From NCBI RefSeq assembly GCF_000332275.1, contig NZ_CM001776.1, positions 3,041,737-3,105,736 of the forward strand: a DNA stretch of 64,000 bases. Reading direction: 5' to 3'. The position numbers were made by a program, and so were the translations under genes. The stretch's first letter is position 1. Every line of letters starts with the position of its first letter. This document shows, one piece after another, positions 46,201 to 58,200 of this stretch. A model generated the notes under the pieces. That model ran no database searches and was not told where the DNA came from. It was given only the letters and a program-made list of their open reading frames with translations. The DNA comes from Synechococcus sp. PCC 7336 (lineage in GTDB: Bacteria > Cyanobacteriota > Cyanobacteriia > Thermostichales > PCC-7336).

Positions 46201-49200
46201 AATACTGTCGGTGACACTGAGGCGATTGCCGACGGCGTCGTAGGTGTAGTCGAGGGTAAAGGTGGGGATTCCGGCAGTACCGGTATTGTCGCTGCGGGTG
46301 AGGCGCCCAGCGGCGTCGTAGCGGTAGGTATAGCTGGAATCAAAGTCGCTGATGCCTATCAGTTGGCTGGCGGCATCGTAGGTGTAGTCGATTTGCTCGA
46401 CAGCTGTGCCTGCATCGTCTAAGAAGCGTTCTTGCGTGAGGCGATCGAGGCTGTCGTAGCTGTAAGCGGTTTGGCGACCGTTGCGATCCACCAGACTGGT
46501 CAAATTACCGACTTCGTCATAGTTGTAGCTGCGGCTGTCACCCAACTGGTTGGTTTCGCGCACCAGCAGATCGCGGACGTCATACTCATAGGTAGTGGTA
46601 TTGCCAGATGCGTCGGTGATGGATGCGAGAGTGCCGACGGCAGTGTAAGTGGAGGTAGTAGTAAACCCGAGTGGGTCAATCGTGGCGATCTCTCGATTGA
46701 GCTCGTCGTAAACAAAGCGGGTGGTATTGCCCAAAGCATCGGCTTGCGAGGTCAAGTTGCCGACCGCATCGTAGCCGAACAGCGTCGAGTTACCTAAAGC
46801 ATCAGTGATGCGTGTTTGGCGATCGAGCGCATCGTAGCCAAAGCGAGTGGTGCGCCCCAATTCATCGGTAAAAGCAGTCAGATTGCCGATGGCGTCGTAG
46901 GTAAAGTTGACACTATCGCCCAAGGCATTGGTGGTCTGCACCAAGCGATCGAGCTCGTCATAGTTCGAAGTCGTAACGCGCCCCAACTCGTCCGTGAAGA
47001 CGGTCAGATTGCCGACAGCATCGTAGGTGAAGTTGATGCTGTCTCCCAAGGCATTGGTGGTTTGGGTAAGGCGGTTGAGTTCGTCGTATTCCGAAGTCGT
47101 GACTCGCCCCAAAGCATCTTCTATCGTGCTGAGGTTGCCGACAGCGTCGTAGCTCAACAGGGTGGAGTTGCCGAGAGCATCAGTGATGCGAGTTTGGCGA
47201 TCGAGAGCGTCATAGCCGAAGCTGGTAGTTCGCCCTAACTCGTCGGTAAAGGCAGTCAGATTGCCGATGGCGTCGTAGGTAAAGTTGACACTATCGCCCA
47301 AGGCATTGGTGGTCTGCACCAAGCGATCGAGCTCGTCATAGTTCGAGGTGGTGACCCGCCCGAGCTCGTCAGTAAAACTACTCAGGTTACCTACTGCGTC
47401 GTAGGTAAAGTTGATGCTGTCTCCCAAGGCATTAGTAGTTTGAGTCAAACGGCCGAGTTCGTCATACTCCGAAGTCGTAACGCGCCCCAACTCGTCCGTG
47501 AAGACGGTCAGATTGCCGACAGCATCGTAGGTGAAGTTGATGCTGTCTCCCAAGGCATTGGTAGTTTGAACTAGACGGTCGAGCTCGTCATATTGCGAGG
47601 TAGTAACCCGACCGAGCTCGTCGGTAAAAGCAGTCAGATTGCCGATGGCGTCGTAGGTGAAGTTGACACTATCGCCCAAGGCATTGGTGGTCTGCACCAA
47701 GCGATCGAGCTCGTCATAGTTCGAGGTGGTGACCCGCCCGAGCTCGTCAGTAAAACTACTCAGGTTACCCACTGCGTCGTAGGTAAAGTTGATGCTGTCT
47801 CCCAAGGCATTAGTAGTTTGAGTCAAACGGCCGAGTTCGTCATACTCCGAAGTCGTAACGCGCCCCAACTCGTCCGTGAAGACGGTCAGATTGCCGACAG
47901 CATCGTAGGTGAAGTTGATGCTGTCTCCCAAGGCATTGGTAGTTTGAACTAGACGGTCGAGCTCGTCATATTGCGAGGTAGTAACCCGACCGAGCTCGTC
48001 GGTGAAGGCAGTCAGATTGCTTGCAGCATCGTAGGTGAAGTTGATGCTGTCTCCCAAGGCATTGGTGGTTTGGGTAAGGCGATTGAGTTCGTCGTACTCG
48101 GAAGTGGTGATGCGACCGAGCTCGTCGGTAAAGGCAGTCAGATTGCTTGCAGCATCGTAGGTGAAGTTGATGCTGTCGCCCAAAGCATTGGTAGTCTGGG
48201 CGAGGCGGTTGAGCTCGTCGTATTGCGAGGTAGTAACCCGACCGAGCTCGTCGGTGAAGGTAGTCAGATTGCTTGCAGCATCGTAGGTAAAGTTGACGCT
48301 ATCGCCCAAGGCATTGGTGGTTTGGGTAAGGCGGTTGAGTTCGTCGTACTCTGAGGTGGTGATGCGCCCCAGCTCATCTTGGAAAGCAGTCAAATTACCC
48401 GCAGCATCGTAGGTGAAGTTGACACTATCGCCCAAGGCATTAGTGGTTTGGGTGATGCGGCTGAGCTCGTCGTACTCGGAAGTGGTGGTGCGCCCCAATT
48501 CATCAGTGAAAGCGGTCAAATTGCTTGCAGCATCGTAGGTGAAGTTGACACTGTCGCCCAAGGCATTGGTGGTTTGGGTAAGGCGATTGAGTTCGTCATA
48601 TTGCGAGGTAGTAACCCGTCCCAGCTCATCAGTGAAAGCAGTCAGATTACTTGCAGCGTCATAGGTGAAGTTGATACTGTCTCCCAAGGCATTGGTAGTT
48701 TGAACTAGGCGGTCGAGCTCGTCATATTGCGAGGTAGTAACCCGCCCTAGCTCATCAGTGAAGGCAGTCAGATTGCTTGCAGCATCGTAGGTGAAGTTGA
48801 CACTATCGCCCAAGGCATTGGTGGTTTGGGTAAGACGATTGAGTTCGTCATATTGTGAGGTAGTAACCCGTCCCAGCTCATCAGTGAAGGCAGTCAGATT
48901 ACTTGCAGCGTCATAGGTGAAGTTGATGCTGTCCCCTAAAGCATTAGTAGTTTGAACTAGGCGATCGAGTTCGTCATACTCTGAGGTCGTAACGCGCCCC
49001 AACTCATCCTGAAAGGCGGTCAGATTTCCCGCAGCATCGTAGGTAAAGCTGAGATTATTACCCAGAACATCAGTGGTTTGAGCCAAGCGATTGAGATTGT
49101 CGAACGCAAGCGCCGTCACCCGACCGAGCTCGTCCTCAACTGCCGTCAAATTGCCAACCGCGTCATAGCTCAAGCTCACACTGTCGCCCAAGGCATTGGT

Positions 49201-52200
49201 GGTTGCCACCAAGCGATTGAGCTCGTCATAGCGAAGGCTGCTCGCACGCCCCAGCGCATCCACAACCTCAATTAGGTTGCCTTCGGTGTCGTAACTCAGA
49301 CGATTAGTTTCCCCCAACGCGTTCGTGACTTCAGTCAAACGATTCAGCTCGTCGTAGACCGAAGTCGTAATACGCCCTAGCTCATCTTCAATTGCGATCT
49401 GGTTGCTAACGCCGTCGTAGGTATAGCGAATCGTTCCTCCCAACGCATCAGTGCTGCTGGAGAGGCGATCGCGACTGTCATAACTAAATTCAGTGATGCG
49501 CCCTAATTCATCTTCAATAATGGCGAGATTACTGTTTTCGTCATAGGAATAACGAATCGAATTCCCCTGCGCATCTGTTTGCAACTCCAGTCGATTGAGA
49601 GCGTCATAACTAAACGTGCTGACTCGGCCGAGGGCATCTTCAGTGCCAATCAGATTGCCATTGGCATCGAAGCTAGCCCGCGAAGAATTATTCAGCGGAT
49701 CGATCTGCTCTACTTGGCGATTGAGGGCGTCATAGCGAATCTGTGTGACGCGACTCAGCTCGTCTTCAATCGCAATTAAGTTGCCCACGCCATCGTAAGT
49801 TAGTTGCGAGGATTTCAAATTGGCATCGATAGTGCGGATGAGGCGATCGCGATTGTCATATTCAAACTGAGTGGTCAGTCCGCGCTCGTCAGTCGAGCTA
49901 ATCAGATTTCCAACTGGATCGTATTCAAATGACTGCTGGTTGCTGAACGGATCGAGTTGTGCGATCTGGCGATCGAGCTCGTCATAGGTAAATTCAAATC
50001 GAACGCCATTACGATCGGTAGTGGCAATTAGGTTATCGACGAGATCGTATTCATAGGTAATCGTATTTCCTGCCGCATCGCGAGTCGAAATCAGGCGATC
50101 GCGAGCATCGTATTGGTAATTCGTGGAATTACCGCGGGCATCTGTAACTTGAACTAAGTTATCATCGCGATCGTAGAGAAATTGGCTGCGACTGCCATCC
50201 GGTTCGATTGTTTCGATGCGACGATTTCGGCTGTCATAAACATGCTGGGTAACATTGCCTCTAAAATCTGTTTCGGCAATTAAGTTCCCGCTGGAGTCGT
50301 ATTCAAACGTGAAGCGATCGCCGTTGGCATTAACGATCGCTGTTTGGCGATCGCGCTCGTCATATTCGTAGCGGGTCAGGTTGCTATTAGCATCAGTCTC
50401 GGCAATCAAATTGCCAGACTCGTCATAGGTAAAGGTTGCTACTGGAGAAAGCAGCGGTCCATCGCCATCGGGATCGGCATCAGTCTGTCGAATCAAGCGA
50501 TTGAGTTCGTCGTAGACAAATTCAGTACGATTGCCGTTCTCATCAATGAGTGCAGAGACATTACCGGTAAAGTCTGAATATTCATAGCGAATTGTGGCTT
50601 CATCCACAGTACCGACTGCAAAGGTAGTGGCAATCAAGCGCCCAAATTCGTCATAGTCGTTGTCTGTGACGCGACCCAGAGCATCGGTTTCTATATCGAC
50701 CAATCCCAGTTCGGTATAGGTGAACTGGGTTACAACATCGTCGGTTTCGCCAGAGGTGCGATCGTCTTGGCCCACAACCTGCCGCGCTACCAATACATTG
50801 CCCGTAGCAGGATCGAGTTCGAAGAACGTGTCGCGCCCCAACTCATCGGTAGAGCGAGTCAGCTGATTGAATACAGGGTCGTACTCAAACGTTTGTCTGG
50901 CCGATTCAATCGTTTCGCTGGGTTGGATGACCCGACCGTTGCGCTGAATAACAATCCCGTCCTCGATCGGATTGAATCCGACCAAATCGTCTGCCCCATC
51001 GCCATTCAAATCCGCCAGCGAGATATCGATAATGCGTCGGTCAGTGACGAATTCACTGCCAAATTGATTGCTGGCAAACTGCCCCGCGCCATCAGTGCGG
51101 AATACAAATAGCTCCCCTGGTGCCAATGCAGGCAAACCCAACTCAAACGTGGCGATCGCCACATCGAGATTGCCATCGCGATCGACATCGCCAATTGCTA
51201 AGTCGGTGACAAAAGCCGCTGTTGGAATCGTTTGGAAAGCATTCGGGCTGAAGTTACCAGCCCCATCGCCCAGCCAGAGCGAAAGGCGGCGGGAGGTAGT
51301 GCCGGTTGAGAGCCCAGAGACATCGGGGAAATCTGCAACCACTAAAGTGGCCAAGTCGAGCAAGCCATCATTATCGAAATCTGCTAGCGCGAACTCGACG
51401 AGATTGGACACCTGCGAGGCATCAGGGGCAGCGAAAAAGGTATTGTCAGCCGTAAACGAGCCATCGCCATCGCCCAAAGCAATGGAGATATCGGTCCTCG
51501 AAGAATAGATAAGGTCGGCGTCGCCGTCGAGATCGATATCGCCCAACTGAATCTGCCTTGCCGTTTCGAGAAGCTCGAAGTCGCCCAATTGAGCGAGTCG
51601 GCCATCAGGCTGTCTGGAGAAGGTCAAGACACGCTGTTCGCGCTCGAAATCGAGTGTATAGCCACTTCCATAGCCGCCGCCATAGCCACCACCCGAAGCA
51701 GGTACTTGAATCGTGCGCTCGCTCTCAACGCTCAGCGCGATATCGAGCCTGCCATTGCTATCGAGATCGCCGACGGCAATGTCCGTCAAGTCAAAGGTGG
51801 TATTGGGTGCAGATAGAGCAACGCTATCTTCGAGTGCAAACTCGCCTGTACCGTCCCCCAGCAGAATAGACAAACTGGCCTCGGCAGCATTGACTGCAAC
51901 TAGGTCTAGGAGTCCATCGCCGTCAAAATCTCCTAAGGTAAGTACAGATGCAGCGAATCCAGTTTCTGAGAACACTTCGCGGTCAAAGTCGGCTCTGCCG
52001 TTACCAAACTGGACAGAAATCCCAGTATCTGTGCTGGCCACAATATCGATGTTGCCATCATCATTGATATCGGCAGTCACCGGAGCCCGAGGAATGTCAA
52101 TCCCATTGTTGAAGAGATTTTCGGTGGGTAAGAAGTCGAACTGACCGGGTTCCGATGCTTCTACCCGTAGAGCGTCACCAAGCTCAAAATCGCGAATCTC

Positions 52201-55200
52201 GGTCAGATTGCCACGCTCGTCAAAGACAAAATTCGTGGTGAATCCTCTCGCATCAGTGGATGCTGTGACTTGATTTTGAGCGTTCAAAACAAAGGCGTTA
52301 TCCGAACCCAATCGATCTTGAAGACTCTCGGGTTGCCCGGAGCGGTCGAGGCCGATGGCCGTAACATTGCCGCTCGCATCGGCATAGTTAGCAACAGCAT
52401 CGACATCTGGAAGGAGCTCGGGTGCAGAATCGGGACTACTGGTGAGCTCGGGTCGGAATAGACCCTGTTGAGCACTACTGATTTGGATGGTGGAGCCATC
52501 TTTGCGCAGTGCCCCCGTCACCCGACCGGCAAAATCGTAGTAGGTTTCCTCGCGATTATCGAGCTGGTCGACTTCAGCCGTTAAGTTGCGATCTCGGTCG
52601 TATTCAAAGCTGCGGCTACTGCCATCGGGGTCGGTGATTCGAGTGAGGTTGCCAAACTCGTCATGCTCTAGCTGCGTGATGCGACCAGCGGGGTCAGTAA
52701 TGGCGTCGATACGTCCGTCTATGCCATAAGTAAAGGTAGTTTCCAGTCCCACTGGATCGAAAATCGCCTGCAACTGCCCCGACTCGTTGTAAACATATTG
52801 AGTCTGGTTGCCATTGCGATCGGTGATGGAGAGTAATTGATTACTCGTATTAAAGCGATGAACGGTGCCATCCGGAGCTGTGCGTTGGAAAGTACCGTCA
52901 GCCAGCCGCTCGAGGATGGAGAAGTCTCCAGCAGGGGATTGATAGGCTTCCCCCTCGCCACTCGCAGCATCGAACACCAGCTCGCTACCATTGCCATCGA
53001 TCAGTAGCAAAGAACCATCGGCATTCTCGACGATCTCTTGCAAGCCCTGCAGGCCCCAGCCAGCGCCAAAGAAGCTCGCGACACTGTTGACCACAATCAG
53101 CTCGCCCGATTGTGAATCGAGGCTACCCGTAAAGCGACCGCGCCTGCGGCTGACCAGGCCGCTATCTATGGTGTAGGAATATTGGCCAGAGGCAAGGTCG
53201 AGATCGCTGAGATCGGCTTGCAAAGCGCCTCTAATCCGATTGAGACTGTTATTGGTTCTGCGCCAAAAATGGAACCCAGCTTCAAGCCCTTCTCCACCGG
53301 AGGAGCCAGGGACAACATAGTTTAAACCATTGAGATCGAGGGTGAGTCTACCGGCCAAGAATTGTTCGCGGGTCACCACTCGATTAGATGTATTGTTCCG
53401 ACCGAAGTAGACAATGGGCGATGGATTGGCTCGCTCCGAGTCGTAGGTCAGTTGAAGGCTGCGCTCTACTCCCACCGACAAGTAGCTGACTAAGTCGTGA
53501 GTTTCTGTCAGCCGACCGGAAAAGGCATCGGTCGAAGAGGTCGCGGGTAGAGGACATGGGTGTTCTTCCCCAGCTACATCGTGGTTGAGGGGAATTAATG
53601 CTAAGGGGGTGGCAAACTCTCGCGCGGCAAAACCGTGCCAACTACTGGTGCGAATACCCCCTTCAATGGTTTCGATGACCGAGCCATCGTCGCTGACCCG
53701 TCCCGTCCCCACAATGATAAACTCGCCCGTATTCGGATCGATGGAGTGCAGATCGAGTAACTCTCCAGGTTCATATCCTGCTCGATTGGGCAAAGTGAGC
53801 GCGGCGGGAGTCTCAAACACCAGCTCGGCAGGCTGAATCGTCACCACCAAATCCGGCAGCAAGCCCTCCGGTAGAGCAGCAGGAGTCAATTCGGGTGGCA
53901 CCTCAGTAATGCTCAAACTGCCTGCGAAATCCTGAAACTGGCCGCTCTCGTCCACCACCTTGAGCGAGTTCGCACTCACCTCAACCGCTGCCCCCGGAAT
54001 CGCCTCCGTGGTGACGAGAACATCCACAGCCGGATCGATCGCCTGACCGTTCGCAAGATCGATCGGGGGCAGATAAATCGGTCGAGTAATGACGTTGTTC
54101 ACTCCAGCGATCGCCTCTTGCCCCAGAAGTAGGGGCAATTGTTCGGCAATGAAGGGAAAAGTTCCTTCTACTGAATCGCCATGTACCTGCAGAATCTCGT
54201 CCCCCTGCAATTCCCCAAGCAATTCGATGGCGAACGACCCATCCGCACTCGTAAACGTTTCAGCATTGCCCAACGTCACCCGTACCCCCTCCAGGCGCAG
54301 TTGATCCCCCGTCACCGGATCGGCTTCGGTGCTGGCCACCGTGCCCGAAAAACGAGTGGTGGTAACCGGGTCGGCCACCACATTGAGCGTCACTTGCTGA
54401 CGAACCTCAGCGCCGCCATCGGTGGCCACCAACGTGAAGCTGTAACTGCCAATCTCATCCAGTTGAGGCCGGAACACCAGACGGCCATTGCCCTCCAACG
54501 TGCCCGCAGGCAGAGGACCATCCGCCTGAATTCGGAAGGTGACCGTATCCCCATCCGCATCCGTTGCCGTCAGCGGCAGCGATAGCGTGTCCCCCGGCAT
54601 GACCTCTAAAGGTGGTAGGGGTTCGAAGACCGGCGCTCGGTTAGCTCCGCCCGAAAGCACGGTGGCATTGAGGTCGAACTGCAGCAGGTCGGGATTGCTG
54701 AAGGTCAGCGTCACCACATCGGAGAACTGGCCGATATCTAAACCGCCCGAGAAGATGGCATTGCCCAAGTTGATGTAGGGATTGCCCTCGCCATCAAAGC
54801 CAGAGGCAGACAATAACTCCACCCCCTCCGGCAAATTGGAGAAGACGATCGCCACCCGACGACCCAAGACTTCAGTCCCGGCATTGCGAATTTGCACTTC
54901 TGCCTGGTAGAGCCCCGTCTCGGCTTCCAAGCTGACGGTGTCGAAGTTGAGCTCAATCGTGTCGGCGCTTGCCACCGTCAGCTGGCTCAAATCGAGCTCG
55001 CCTGCTGCTGTCGCAAAGGCGTCGTTCTGGGGGAAGAGGGGTGCTTCATTCCCTTCGGGGTCAATCTCGACCGTAATGTTACTCAACTGCACCGAGGAGC
55101 CGGTATCCCCATCGGCATTAACCAACTGCACCACCAGTTGAGCGGAGTTGACCTCGCTCAAACGGGTGAGGTCGATCTCGACCGCCGAGCCGTCGAAGCG

Positions 55201-58200
55201 CACCAAGCCAGGGATAAACTCAGCGCGATCGCCTGCTAGAGCAAACACCGCCGCCCCATCCTCACCCAGCAGCGTTTCGCCCGTAACTGGATCGAGCAAA
55301 TAAACCAACAGTTGGTCTTCAACCGCAGCCGTGGCCGAAGTATCGAAGTCCGTCTCCAGCTCGAAGCGGAGGGTGCGCGAACCTTCTGCCAGAGGCAGGT
55401 CGATCGTGCGGTCGGCTTGCACGAGGAAACTGTCGCGCTCGTTAAGAACAATGGCATCTTCAGTCCGAATGCCAAAGCCAGTGCCGTCATTGGGGCCGAG
55501 CACGAAATCGGGGGAGACCTGGAAGGAAACTTGAGTTTGGCTGCGATTGCCCGCTAGATCGGTGGCCTCCAGGGTCAGTTGATAAGTACCTTCTGCCAGA
55601 GGAGTGCTGCCGATCGCCACATCGAAGCTGCCATCAGACTGCAAGTCCACCGCAGTCGCAGCTTGGCCGTCGAGACTGAACTGGGCCATCAGAGGGCCGG
55701 AGGTATCGCCCACCGAGCCAATCAGTCGAGCCGTACCGCTGTGCTCGGCATTGACGATGGGAGCCAAGAGCGTCAGGTCGGGACCGGTGGTGTCGAGGGT
55801 GAAGGTTAGAGCGGCGATCGCCGAGACATTGCCAAACTCATCCGCTGCCACAAAGCTGAGGGTGTGCTCGCCATCGGCTAGCTCGCCAAACAACTGCACC
55901 AATTGCTCGGCAGACAGGGCAAAACTGCCATCGGGATTGAGTGCTGTAGAGATATCCACAAACTCTGCTACCGGCAAGCCATCCAAGCCCGCCAGCAAAG
56001 ACACTATCGCCGACTCGTCCGAAACGGTGCCTACAACTGCTATTTCGGACGTAATTCCATCTCCATCAACGCCGGTATCGTTGCTGAGGGCGATCGAAAG
56101 TTCGGGGCCAGTAATATCCTCATTTCCGCTCAGCGATACGGTCACGGCAAAGGTCGAAACAATTTCATTTCCTGCCACATCAATCGCTCTGACCGTCAGA
56201 CTTTGGGCTCCATCTACCAAACCAGCCAAACTAATCGCCACATCAAAACTGCCATCGGGATTGACTGGCACCTCAACTGCAGCCGTGCCCTCAAACTGAT
56301 AGCTCAAACTGGCGATCGCCGAGCCCGTCCCGGCAACCGTCCCCTGCAAGCGAGCCCCTTCAGCAATCTCAGCCCCATCGGCAATGCTCTCCACCGTCAC
56401 CTGAGGTGCTTGACGGTCTACTGTCACCGCGATCGCCTCTGACGTGTTGCTGTTCCCCGCTGCATCGGTCGCGGTTGCGGTGACTTCGCGCTCCCCTTCA
56501 GCTAGCTGAGCGATCGCAAACACAGTCGCGACATCGGTGGCGATCGCCTGAGACACGAGCTGCCCGTCCACAAATAGCTGAACGCTACTGCCTACTTCTG
56601 CTGCAACAGCAAACTCCAATGGCTCGGCATTGCTCATCCCATCGGCATCGCTCGAACCGCTGTCACTCCCAGCCAACAACTCGGGTGTCCCCAGCCCAGG
56701 TGCAGCCGTATCGAGCACAAATGCCAACTCCACAGGTTCCGAAATATTGCCCGAGCTATCCTGCGCCACCAACTGCAGCGTTAATGGTCCATCGGGCAAC
56801 GGGCCGCCATAAATGCTCGCCAGTTGGTCGTTCGTGAAGCTAAAGTTGCCATCTGCCTGCACATTGGCCAGCACATCCACAAACTCGGGATTGAGCCCAT
56901 TGGCAAAGCGGGCCACCAACCCCGCTACAGCCCGATCGTCTGTGACCTGACCGCTAATAGCGGGGTCGTTAGTGATGCCATCCCCACTGTCAGTCCCCGT
57001 ATCGTTAGCTAACCCAGCCGTCACCACGGGGGCGATCGTATCCGGCTGAGGGGAGCCTGCAGATTCGGCAACAACCGTAATGCTCTCGTTAAAGGTGAGA
57101 TTGCCCCGAGTCAACACTGACCCCACCAACATCGCGGGGCTGTTAAACGAGACATTCCCCCCCGCCACCAACTGAGCGCGAGTATCCGCCACCCCATTGA
57201 AGGTCAGTCGGCCCTGAGCCACGACTGTCAGGAAATCATCCGCATTTGTGGAAGCGGTGGCCCCATTAAAATTGAGAATACTACTGCCATTGCCATTGGC
57301 CAGCAACGTTTGTCCGCTAAAGCGAGACCCACTGCCCGTGCGAATATTATTGGCTGCTAGGACCGAGCTGTTATTGAGTTGGGCATTGCCCAGATCGATG
57401 GTTCGCTGCTCTGCCAGCAGTACGACATTGTCGAGGCTCTGATGGCTGCCGTTGAAGCTAATCGAGCCACTCTCCACCACGATGACGGCATTGCTGATAG
57501 ACACCCCATCGGGAATGGTCAGGCTGCCGTTCGCAATGCGAATGAAAGCTGGATTCTCAACTGTACCGCCGCCAGGAAAATTGGCTTCGAACTCGGCAGC
57601 GGTATTGATGGGGGTCTGATTGGGATTGAAGTCAATCGGAGTTACTCCTGCTGGGAGTCTCGCCGCCAGTTCGTTGGCTCGAATCTCGGCAAATGCAGGC
57701 AGCTCAACCGTTAGCGGGGCGACCTCCTGGGGAGGCAGCAAGTTGGCGTAGGGATTGTCGGAGGCGCTTGCTACGGAAAATCCCGCTGCCACCGCCACGG
57801 CATTCTCGACTAGAATCGGCTGACCGGAGGCATCGAGCACTGGATTGCCCTGGCTATCCAACTGCACTGGCAGGATGGGAGTCTGGTTGAAGGCGAACCC
57901 ATTTCCGGCATAGATGCGGGCATCGTCCGAGAGATCGAGCGGATTGCCGTCAAAATCTCCACCGCCATTAATCGTGACTCGGCCTTCGGCCACCACCGCA
58001 AAGACTGGTATTGTTGCTGTCCCTTCAGTCAGGGTCGATAAGCTACTATTCGCGACTAGCAGTTCGGCATCCGAGCTTGCCCCCAGCAGTTGCGAGTCTG
58101 TCCCGCTGCCCGTCAATGGATCGAATGAGTTCGCCGCTGCTTCCAACAGTTGTCGCTGCTGGTCGGCAGACGCTCCCGTGCCGCCGCCCGAGGAGGAAGG

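Noticed and set aside
44294-48708. Many long plus-strand open frames opposite the giant rhs gene
   Set aside because: They lie antisense to a continuous 5,065-codon frame with clear RHS motifs. The lack of stops follows from the repetitive, GC-rich codon pattern of the YD repeats. They have no motifs of their own.
46840-48975. CRISPR-like array
   Set aside because: Unit length is 126 bp with no unique spacers, and the units are in frame within a protein-coding gene. No cas genes are present.
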